From positions 1 to 25,450 of the forward strand of contig JAEEXJ010000045.1 in the NCBI GenBank assembly GCA_016291475.1: a stretch of DNA of 25,450 nt, in the 5' to 3' direction. The position numbers were made by a program, and so were the translations under genes. This document shows, one piece after another, positions 8,601 through 14,888 of the stretch. How positions within the stretch are numbered: the first letter of the stretch is position 1; each line of letters begins with the position of its first letter. The notes below the pieces were generated by a model. The model had not been told where the DNA came from. It worked only from the letters and a program-made list of their open reading frames with translations, and ran no database searches. The stretch is from Lachnospiraceae bacterium. Lineage in GTDB: Bacteria; Bacillota_A; Clostridia; Lachnospirales; Lachnospiraceae.

Positions 8601-11080
8601 TTCGAGGAGGAAGTATTGTTAGCAAACAATCCATCCTTGATAGCCTTTACACCGCCGGGAATCCTAAGGGTCTCGCAACACTCTTTAAGCGCATAATCAT
8701 ATGCAGTCGAGGGATTGGTAGAATTATAATTCGAAATCGCAGTCTTCTCTTCATCGCTCAGATACCAGGCAGTAGCATATCCGGAAATAGATGAAGCGGT
8801 GGGGAAGTTGGTAAGCTCGGCACAATCCTTATCGGGATTATATTTAACCTCAAGAAGGCTTGGGAATCCCGAATAGATAATGGGCCAGCTTCTTGTCTGA
8901 TTGTCGTGGCTGAACATTCCGTCCTGGCTCATGGCATATCTGAAAGGAGCGGAATCATCACCAATTTTGGTCACAAAATAAAGTTGGGTTATTGAAGAGG
9001 GAGCTGCACCTGAAACCTGCTGGGTTCTGAAACTCTCTGATCCGATCTGTACATTATCGTTACCAAAATAAACATACTGGAGTTTGCTGCATCCCTTGAA
9101 TGCTCTGTCTCCGATAATGTTGATGGTGGAAGGAAGCTTAACAGTGGTCAGATCTTTCTGCTCCAGGAATCTCTCCGCAGGGATCTCATTAATATAATAA
9201 GGTCCGAAATGCTCAGGGAAGCTGAGTGATTCTACTGTCCCGACAGTGGTAAATCCACAAAGAGTATTGGTATTGTCTACCTGATAGATAGCTCTTCCGC
9301 CGCCCTGTTCGGTAACAGTCTTCTCATAAAGTTCCTCTCCGTAATACTTGAAAGTAAACTCTTTACCTGTTGGCATATTCTGACATGTATAATGAAGCGC
9401 ACCTATACCCACATTAGGTCTGGTTGCACCTGCAGGATCCACTCCTTCAAAATAGAACTGGTCATTTGTGAGACCGTCATGGAAATTAACAAGTGAATAT
9501 TCACATTTGGGAGCTGTGGTATGAGTATCATCGACAAAAGTAACAAACGGACTTAGAACAGTTACTCTTTCAAGAGAAGTACAGTCCTCGAAAACATTGA
9601 TATCGATCTCTCTCTTGCTATTCAAGGAATAACCGGAACCCAATGCCGTGCCCATGGTAACGTACTTAAGAGAGGAGCAGCCATAGAACAAATGGTTTCC
9701 GATATACTGAAGGTTGGATTCATTACCGGTAGGATCCTGAGTAATATCACCTGTAAGGTCAATCGAAGTAAGCGCTGTGTCATTTTCAAACACACCGTCA
9801 CAGAGAAGCTTTATTCCGTGAGGAATATAAAATGATGAAAGCGAAGGGCAGTTTGCAAAAGCATATGCACCTATGGTATCAAGTCTGGGGCTGTCGGGCA
9901 TATTTACATTAGTAAGAGCCCTGCATCCGTCAAAGGCATGATTTCCTATAGCAACCAGCTGGTTGGAGAAATTGATCTCTTTTAATGCTACGCAGCCATA
10001 GAAAGCATAATCTCCGATACCTTCCATAGAACCGGGGATATACAGATTCTTGATATTGGCACCCTTGGTTCCGGCAAATACACCGTTATCTCTGTGGGTA
10101 TCATCTATAGGCTGAGTAGAAAGTACATAAGTACTTGTAGCAGTATCGTATTCGGAGAACTGGTTGGCGATATATTTTACGGGAATATCGTCAACATACT
10201 GATGTGCGGAATCGGCACACGCCTTATAAGTATAATTTCCGGGAGTGGTTCCCTCTCTGTAATACAGTGAATCCTTGGGGAAAACATTCCATGTGGATTC
10301 GGTACTTGCAGTACAAGGATAATACCTGACGTTCTCAATCTTATAAGTATAAGTATAGCTTATAAGCTGCCTGGTTGCAGGATCGTCACTGTCATAATTT
10401 TCAACCACACTGTTCTGGAAAACACCGATCTGATCAGGTTCTACCGTCTGATAATAACCGGGGTTAGCTCTGTAGGTATCGGGAACATAGGGCTGAATAT
10501 TATTATATACAGTGGAGGATCCGTCGGTATATTTACCGATATAGGCATCGAGAGGATTGGTATCACCTACGTTCACAGTGATCTCCAGAGAAACAAAAGT
10601 ATTGGTATCTCTGTAGAAAAGAAATTCATTTGAAACATTGGTAAGGCAATAGCCTTCTACATCAGAAATCTTGCGGAAACTTCTGACGGTATCGGGGATC
10701 GTAAGATTACCGTTTGCATCAACTGCTCCGGATGCATTATAACCTGTGATGATAGCAAACTTTGCAGCATTACCGACTTCATCTATACCCTGCGAATTGA
10801 TATAAGCGAAATAATATGTCTGATCGCCGGTGGTATATATGGTGGAACCCGCCTGAATAACGGGGATCTCGCTGACAGGAGTTTTGGGATCTGTAGAAGT
10901 TCCGCTCTGTTTGATGTAATATTCGGGATCTATAACACCCGTACATGAATTGGCAGCTTCTGCCTGACCTCCGGCATATGATCCGGTAGGTATCGCAGCA
11001 ACTACGATACTGGATGCCAGGAAAAGAGCACCCAGAGTCTTGCGTACGGATCTCTTGATTCTTCTCGTTTTCTTTTTCAT
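5606..11080 (-). CDS. Giant BspA-type LRR cell-surface protein with TPKTAD sorting signal
   Basis: The protein has 1824 residues. It starts with a signal peptide (about 1-42; twin basic clusters, cut near AEA/AN) and a ~290-residue N-terminal region I do not recognise. BspA/LRR_5 blocks lie near 335-500, 637-673 and 807-1085, with units like IGDYAFYGCxxLxxI. InlB B-repeat-like modules follow at 1167-1310, then two tandem ~65-residue modules (1355-1487), another B-repeat-like module (1507-1573), a Gly/Asn/Ser linker (1575-1598) and a pre-anchor domain (1613-1753). The C-terminus is TPKTAD (1775-1780), a hydrophobic helix, KDKR and an 18-residue basic tail. This is a sortase-type signal, and a class B sortase gene lies just upstream. 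ATG at 11080 is chosen. A TTG one codon earlier (11083) is 7 nt from GGAGG and cannot be excluded. The likely role is adhesion or matrix binding, by inference. Confidence 0.92.
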   Translation of the reverse strand: MKKKTRRIKRSVRKTLGALFLASSIVVAAIPTGSYAGGQAEAANSCTGVIDPEYYIKQSGTSTDPKTPVSEIPVIQAGSTIYTTGDQTYYFAYINSQGIDEVGNAAKFAIITGYNASGAVDANGNLTIPDTVRSFRKISDVEGYCLTNVSNEFLFYRDTNTFVSLEITVNVGDTNPLDAYIGKYTDGSSTVYNNIQPYVPDTYRANPGYYQTVEPDQIGVFQNSVVENYDSDDPATRQLISYTYTYKIENVRYYPCTASTESTWNVFPKDSLYYREGTTPGNYTYKACADSAHQYVDDIPVKYIANQFSEYDTATSTYVLSTQPIDDTHRDNGVFAGTKGANIKNLYIPGSMEGIGDYAFYGCVALKEINFSNQLVAIGNHAFDGCRALTNVNMPDSPRLDTIGAYAFANCPSLSSFYIPHGIKLLCDGVFENDTALTSIDLTGDITQDPTGNESNLQYIGNHLFYGCSSLKYVTMGTALGSGYSLNSKREIDINVFEDCTSLERVTVLSPFVTFVDDTHTTAPKCEYSLVNFHDGLTNDQFYFEGVDPAGATRPNVGIGALHYTCQNMPTGKEFTFKYYGEELYEKTVTEQGGGRAIYQVDNTNTLCGFTTVGTVESLSFPEHFGPYYINEIPAERFLEQKDLTTVKLPSTINIIGDRAFKGCSKLQYVYFGNDNVQIGSESFRTQQVSGAAPSSITQLYFVTKIGDDSAPFRYAMSQDGMFSHDNQTRSWPIIYSGFPSLLEVKYNPDKDCAELTNFPTASSISGYATAWYLSDEEKTAISNYNSTNPSTAYDYALKECCETLRIPGGVKAIKDGLFANNTSSSNPIAVITEGLTEIDVDAAPNSSYNELTYGSSSIDVNFNNIVNVDETKGDFANCPGLTSITFQGSENITIPDYAFYGCTNLGSVTISQHVDSIGEQAFSECDSLTKVELTGVGEIKDHAFLGDDLLSDVTISADTTSLGLAPFRLCKNLSNVKFGDNPYFTTSNGIIYGLDSSGNRYSIIEFLGGRSSKTVQTAEVQGINGISQEAFADTDVQIVNLESSNITSVPEYAFDDCDNLVSVYLPDGCELIKSYAFRASSLSNLTVNDSDLDWQSNGLDLIQTTYDFTNSIDHGASEGKNEQLTVFAPAETDENGNVTNTSRTYDRFKNHKYLVEALVPITHYYVTYWDFASADATKRTVRTTEEYVDGDTVTVLDPLRAVSEGFIFNYYENRDDTDETYGYRDKFEIHSDIVLQAVYEGVEEATYTATFMDIDPATGADGGVLVSGIPVESKADANGNTVYYVNGALISGISPTKTGYTFKSWSPIDPRNSNEFALTDVNFSSTDSSVIVFRAFYQADNGNGGGGGGTVNPEIKRIAKYYMADGTTLYQQVELRDGDTAPNLAIPTGYTGYEWSPKPSETIMNSDKTFILVPSEGNNNGSATSYTATYYYTDGVTVYQTLTLEAGATPPDLMMPAGYKQCMWSPSPSSITIDKNIRFTMVSNPNYVEPSPSPSQDPNYTGPYYTLTVVNGSGSGSYKPGSQVIIQANDAKTGQQFSSWTVSPTNVPIASKVMSATVLTMPSENVTVTANFVASTSGNNNNGSNGSGSGGNGGNNGNTNYWPSTGNVARSSGTTVVIEKNGLSNTGVVSATVNGSTDNFTIKITQSQTAERQILDALLKKYGSVDNLIYFPMDISLYDAAGTTQIHDTSGLTITITLPLPDSMIQYAANNKVAVVTNGEIDGLNARFTTINGVPCVTFTCTHFSPYVIYVNTVELTSGSDGNGGYGTGSLDNTPKTADFLHPKWFVSIALFAISIVLFLMKDKRTLKPVKATGTNNRKVTKR
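6620..7015 (-). repeat. Tandem duplicated ~65-aa module within the 1824-aa LRR protein
   Basis: Two adjacent modules share the pattern [AT]-x-Y-Y-x-[AT]-D-G-x-T-x-Y-Q, then P-x-L-x-[IM]-P-[TA]-G-Y, then W-S-P-x-P-S and a hydrophobic strand ending near FILV or FTMV. The second begins about 65 residues after the first. They resemble MucBP/InlB-type stalk modules and probably extend the adhesive part away from the wall. Boundaries are approximate. Confidence 0.65.
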
Positions 11081-11109
11081 CAAAGGTCGCCCTCCGTTTG
11101 CACGAAAAA

Positions 11110-12282
11110 CTAATTAATCTTTCTGGCCACCACTGCAAATCGGCCGTTTTTTTCCTCGTAATCGCAGGTGGAAAGAGTTAACAGGTGATCTCCCCAGACT
11201 GCCGTGACTCCCGTATCGTAAAGAGACATGGATGCCATCTCATTCATGTATGAATTAAACTCCTCGGCACCATTCGCATCTATGAACTGATAATACTTAA
11301 AAGAGATATCATCATCTGTCTTAAGCGAGGTTCTGAATGCGAACATAACCTCATATTCGCCGTGTTCATAGATCGTATCGAACTTAAAGGTTTTATGTGT
11401 CAGATAGAAGTTATAATCCTCATATTTGACGAGATTGCCGAACATGTTTCCGCTCATCATATGATGACCGTACAGGATCAGATTGTCGGACGGTTTTAAG
11501 GCGTCACAGTTACAATCCATGAAAATGCAACCGTTTTTATCATTCTCCTGGTTAAAACCATGGGTCAGATAGTATTCATTGTCCACAGTCTGCATTACGG
11601 GCAGACTTAAAACAGCCCCATTTATACCTATATCGGCTATTTCGAGCCATCCGATTAGTCTTTTGTTCTTATTATATATATCAATGTATTCGGGAAGGAT
11701 ATCCGGAGCCTCTTCTTCATCCACATAATGGATGATCGTTCCGGTATTTTCATCGTTTCCTCCCGAAGACTGCTGAGCTTCGTTTGCCGCCTGATCTCTT
11801 AGATTAGCCAGAAGATCGGTGGTATTTGCAGATCTTTGTTTGGTGATATTGTAGATAGCTATATAGAGAATGCAGGCTGCCGCCACAAAGAGCGATGCAA
11901 AAAGTATGATCTTTCTGGTCCTCTCCTGCTGTTCAAGGATCTTTCTTGCCTGAGCATCCAGATCTTCATCGGTCTGAACAAGTTTCTTCGCGGTAGTTTT
12001 TTTCACATTAACGCGAAGATCCTGCTTTTCCTCGGCAGCTTTTTCTTTTCTCTCCATCTTAGAGATGATACCGTCCACCTCTTCAATGAAATCCTCTCCG
12101 AGTACAGTTCCGAAATTGATCCTTCCGCTATGAAGTTTCTTGGATAAGAGCTTTAGTTCCGAAAGCGACATATTGTCCATGGAAGCCTTGATGCGATCGA
12201 TTGCGGCCTTGTCGGCATTTGCCGCGGCAATTTCCTTGTCGCCTTCGAACTTTCTGCCCTCTATTATTACGATCTTGCCCAT
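11110..12282 (-). CDS. Class B sortase with long cytosolic N-terminal extension
   Basis: The protein has 390 residues. A charged, lysine/glutamate-rich and partly coiled-coil segment occupies 1-124, one membrane helix 125-146, and an extracytoplasmic sortase domain about 195-390. Catalytic residues are H273 in YGHHM, C373 in TLSTCDYE and R381 in GRFAVVAR. The HGF...NGCIFMDC segment (241-257) is typical of class B. Sortases cleave a C-terminal sorting motif and join the protein to peptidoglycan or a pilin. The adjacent 1824-aa LRR protein is the obvious substrate. Class B sortases are usually about 220-260 residues, so the N-terminal half is an unusual addition. The ATG lies 5 nt after the leuS stop without a clear Shine-Dalgarno sequence, which suggests translational coupling. 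M35 or M38 are less likely alternative starts. Confidence 0.92.
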   Translation of the reverse strand: MGKIVIIEGRKFEGDKEIAAANADKAAIDRIKASMDNMSLSELKLLSKKLHSGRINFGTVLGEDFIEEVDGIISKMERKEKAAEEKQDLRVNVKKTTAKKLVQTDEDLDAQARKILEQQERTRKIILFASLFVAAACILYIAIYNITKQRSANTTDLLANLRDQAANEAQQSSGGNDENTGTIIHYVDEEEAPDILPEYIDIYNKNKRLIGWLEIADIGINGAVLSLPVMQTVDNEYYLTHGFNQENDKNGCIFMDCNCDALKPSDNLILYGHHMMSGNMFGNLVKYEDYNFYLTHKTFKFDTIYEHGEYEVMFAFRTSLKTDDDISFKYYQFIDANGAEEFNSYMNEMASMSLYDTGVTAVWGDHLLTLSTCDYEEKNGRFAVVARKIN

Positions 12283-12287
12283 TAAGA

Positions 12288-14702
12288 TTATTTAACTACG
12301 AAGTTTACAAGCTTTCCGGGAACGTAGATCTCCTTTACGATTTCTTTGCCTTCGATCTTGGACGCAACAGTCTCTTTAGCTCTTGCGATCATGGTCTCCT
12401 TGGAAGCATTTCTGTCTTCCTCGAAGGTTCCGCGAAGCTTTCCGAGAACCTGAACTGCGATGGTAACGGTATCTTCCACGCACTTTGCTTCCTCGTATTC
12501 GGGCCACTTAGCCTGATATACTCTTCCTTCGAAGCCTTCCGTAGCCCAGATTTCCTCGGTGATATGAGGAGCTACGGGGTTAAGGAGAAGGAGGAAAGTC
12601 TTAAGATCTGCTTTGGTGATGCTGCCTGCCTTATAGAAATCATTGATAAGGCTCATAAGTGCAGCGATACCGGTATTGTATTTAAGCGTCTCGAAATCTC
12701 CGGATACTTTTCTGATGGTCTGGTGGATCTTAACCTCAAGATCCTTGCTGTACTCATCGCCGTCAGTAACGATGTCCTGAAGCTTCCATACTCTGTCGAG
12801 GAATCTTCTGCAGCCCTGAACACCTTCCATGCTCCAGTTTGCAGCCTGATCGAATGCGCCGATGAACATCTCGTAGGTTCTGAGAGTATCTGCACCGTAC
12901 TCTTCAATGATATCATCGGGATTTACAACATTACCGCGGGACTTGGACATCTTCTCACCGTTTGATCCGAGGATCATTCCGTGTGAAGTACGCTTTGCAT
13001 AGGGCTCCTTGGTAGGAACGATTCCCTGATCATAGAGGAATCTGTGCCAGAATCTGGAATAGAGAAGGTGGAGGGTTGTATGCTCCATTCCTCCGTTATA
13101 CCAGTCAACGGGAAGCCAGTATTTGAGAGCTTCCTGAGATGCAAGTTCCTTATCATTCTTAGGATCGATATATCTGAGGAAATACCATGAAGATCCTGCC
13201 CACTGAGGCATAGTATCTGTTTCACGCTTAGCGGGTCCGCCGCAGCAGGGACAGGTTACATTAACCCATGAATCCATAGCTGCAAGAGGTGACTCACCGT
13301 TATCTCCGGGCATATAAGACTCAACCTCGGGAAGCTCGAGAGGGAGATCCTCTTCCTTGAGAGGAACATATCCGCACTTATCGCAGTGAATGATGGGAAT
13401 AGGCTCACCCCAATAACGCTGACGTGAGAATACCCAGTCACGAAGTTTGTAATTGGTCTTGGCATGTCCGATTCCTTTTTCCTCAAGGAACTCGGTTATC
13501 TTCTTCTTAGCCTCAGCAACGGAAAGTCCGTCTAGGAATCCGGAGTTAACAAGCTTACCCTCAGCAACATCGGTGTAAACCTGCTCGGTTACGGGTTTAT
13601 CTGATCCGGCAACAACCTCAATGATGGGAAGATTAAACTTCTTTGCAAACTCCCAGTCTCTTTCATCATGCGCGGGAACCGCCATAATGGCACCTGTTCC
13701 GTAGCTCATGAGTACATAGTCGGATATCCAGATGGGAATCTCTTTGTCATTGACTGGATCTATCGCGGTAAGTCCGTTAAGGCAAACACCGGTCTTATCC
13801 TTGGCAAGCTCGGTTCTTTCGAAATCAGACTTTCTGGATGCCTCTTCACGATATTTAACGACCTCATCATAGTTGGTGATACGGTCCTTGTACTTCTCGA
13901 TATAAGGATGCTCGGGGCTCATAACCATGTAGGTAGCTCCGAAAAGAGTATCGGGTCTGGTGGTATAAACAGTGAGCTTATCCTCTGTTCCGGTGAGTTT
14001 GAAATCAACCTCCGCACCGGTGGAACGTCCGATCCAGTTTCTCTGCTGGGTCTTAACACGTTCGATATAATCAACGCTGTCGAGACCTTCAAGAAGTTTA
14101 TCGGCATACTCAGTGATCTTAAGCATCCACTGTGACTGCATCTTACGGACTACTGGAGCTCCGCATCTTTCGCAGACGCCGTTAACAACCTCTTCGTTGG
14201 CAAGGCCTACTTTACAGGAGGTACACCAGTTAATGGGCATCTGTGTCTTGTAAGCAAGTCCGGCATTAAAGAGCTTAAGGAAGATCCACTGAGTCCAGTG
14301 ATAATATCCGGGATCGGTGGTATTGACTTCTCTGTCCCAATCGAATGAGTAACCGATGGAATGAAGCTGCTCCTTGAAACGGGCAACATTATTCTTGGTA
14401 ACGATCTTGGGATGGATCTTATTCTTAATGGCATAGTTCTCTGTAGGGAGACCGAATGCATCCCAGCCCATAGGGAATAGAACATTATATCCCTGCATAC
14501 GACGCTTTCTTGAAACGATATCAAGAGCGGTATAGGGACGGGGATGTCCTACATGCAGACCCTGCCCCGAAGGATAAGGGAATTCAACAAGCGCATAATA
14601 CTTGGGCTTGGAAAAATCATTGGTTGCAGCGAAGGCTTTCTCATCGTCCCAAACCTTCTGCCACTTGGGCTCCACACTGTGGTGATCGTAAACAGCTGCC
14701 AT
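12288..14702 (-). CDS. leuS: Leucyl-tRNA synthetase
   Basis: This is an 804-residue class I synthetase that charges tRNA-Leu. The HIGH-type motif is HVGH (50-53) in [14 protein letters not shown], and KMSKS lies at 584-588. The inserted CP1 editing domain (about 220-415) carries TTRPDTLFG (247-255) and the [15 protein letters not shown] segment (335-349). Cysteine pairs at 160/163 and 177/180, and again near 440/443 and 484/487, look like zinc-binding knuckles. The length is normal for the bacterial form. AGGAG lies 10 nt before the ATG, behind a good promoter (14766-14794). No T-box leader was found, although leuS is often T-box controlled in Firmicutes. The sortase gene follows after 5 nt, so leuS is the first gene of the surface-protein operon. 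Confidence 0.98.
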   Translation of the reverse strand: MAAVYDHHSVEPKWQKVWDDEKAFAATNDFSKPKYYALVEFPYPSGQGLHVGHPRPYTALDIVSRKRRMQGYNVLFPMGWDAFGLPTENYAIKNKIHPKIVTKNNVARFKEQLHSIGYSFDWDREVNTTDPGYYHWTQWIFLKLFNAGLAYKTQMPINWCTSCKVGLANEEVVNGVCERCGAPVVRKMQSQWMLKITEYADKLLEGLDSVDYIERVKTQQRNWIGRSTGAEVDFKLTGTEDKLTVYTTRPDTLFGATYMVMSPEHPYIEKYKDRITNYDEVVKYREEASRKSDFERTELAKDKTGVCLNGLTAIDPVNDKEIPIWISDYVLMSYGTGAIMAVPAHDERDWEFAKKFNLPIIEVVAGSDKPVTEQVYTDVAEGKLVNSGFLDGLSVAEAKKKITEFLEEKGIGHAKTNYKLRDWVFSRQRYWGEPIPIIHCDKCGYVPLKEEDLPLELPEVESYMPGDNGESPLAAMDSWVNVTCPCCGGPAKRETDTMPQWAGSSWYFLRYIDPKNDKELASQEALKYWLPVDWYNGGMEHTTLHLLYSRFWHRFLYDQGIVPTKEPYAKRTSHGMILGSNGEKMSKSRGNVVNPDDIIEEYGADTLRTYEMFIGAFDQAANWSMEGVQGCRRFLDRVWKLQDIVTDGDEYSKDLEVKIHQTIRKVSGDFETLKYNTGIAALMSLINDFYKAGSITKADLKTFLLLLNPVAPHITEEIWATEGFEGRVYQAKWPEYEEAKCVEDTVTIAVQVLGKLRGTFEEDRNASKETMIARAKETVASKIEGKEIVKEIYVPGKLVNFVVK

Positions 14703-14737
14703 TTTGATATATCTCCTATTTCATAATATTTCCGCAA

Positions 14738-14755
14738 ATGGGCATAAATACCCAT
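14738..14755 (-). other. Stem-loop at the 5' end of the leuS leader
   Basis: On the transcribed strand ATGGGTATTTATGCCCAT can form a 7-bp stem (one U-G) with a TTTA loop. From the predicted promoter it would begin about 4-5 nt after the transcription start and end about 20 nt before the AGGAG. It could protect the 5' end of the mRNA or be a small regulatory fold. It is not a T-box: the TGGNACCGCG bulge sequence is absent. Confidence 0.4.
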
Positions 14756-14765
14756 AATTTATTTA

Positions 14766-14794
14766 ATTTTATTACACCTTGTGCATAAACGCAA
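14766..14794 (-). promoter_or_regulatory. Predicted sigma-A-type promoter of the leuS operon
   Basis: The minus strand reads TTGCGT (-35, 14794-14789), a 17-bp spacer, then TAAAAT (-10, 14771-14766). The predicted start is near 14759, giving a leader of about 57 nt that carries a stem-loop and AGGAG (14717-14713). It would drive leuS, the sortase, both LRR genes and the YfhO gene. Assigned by eye from consensus only. Confidence 0.6.
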
Positions 14795-14799
14795 GGAAA

Positions 14800-14819
14800 A
14801 ACACTATATATAGTGCATA
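14800..14819 (-). promoter_or_regulatory. Operator-like inverted repeat upstream of the leuS promoter (copy 1)
   Basis: The minus strand reads TATGCACTATATATAGTGTT. It contains the dyad CACTA-TATA-TAGTG and sits 5-6 nt upstream of the -35 box. The same sequence with a 2-nt shorter centre, TATGCACTATTTAGTGTT, lies upstream of the EF-G-like gene (17082-17099), also next to a -35 box. Repetition of the asymmetric flanks (TATG on one side, TT on the other) as well as the dyad argues against chance. The binding protein is unknown. Confidence 0.45.
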
Positions 14820-14824
14820 GTAAA

Positions 14825-14875
14825 GGGGACGGTTCATATCGGGCAGTAAACAAACGCCCGATATGAACCGTCCCC
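14825..14875. repeat. REP-like hairpin element 2 / terminator after the EF-G-like gene
   Basis: This is a perfect 20-bp inverted repeat (14825-14844 and 14856-14875) around an 11-nt loop (14845-14855). It begins GGGGACGGTTC and ends GAACCGTCCCC, like the hairpin at 931-977, but its inner stem (ATATCGGGC) is different. It lies 13 nt after the stop of the EF-G-like gene and just before the leuS promoter, so it is well placed to separate the two transcripts. The downstream T-tract is short (CCTTTACT). Confidence 0.8.
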
Positions 14876-14888
14876 ATCGTTATACTGA

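Noticed and set aside
3323..11080. CRISPR-like or DNA tandem repeats within the LRR genes
   Set aside because: The regularity is at protein level (LRR units with varying DNA and spacing). No identical direct repeats with unique spacers were seen.
11081..11083. TTG start for the 1824-aa LRR gene
   Set aside because: An ATG follows immediately in frame. The TTG has slightly better spacing to GGAGG, so it is noted as an alternative rather than used.
12201..12965. Plus-strand open frame of 254 codons antisense to leuS and the sortase
   Set aside because: It crosses two well-supported genes on the other strand, has no domain or ribosome site, and its open state follows from the codon use of leuS.
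13668..14135. Plus-strand open frame of 155 codons antisense to leuS
   Set aside because: It lies fully inside the conserved catalytic and editing parts of leuS, with no supporting motif.
14549..14755. 68-codon upstream frame starting in the leuS leader (possible leader peptide)
   Set aside because: It runs far into leuS in another frame, has no ribosome site, and is not rich in Leu codons. The ATG is better explained as part of the stem-loop.
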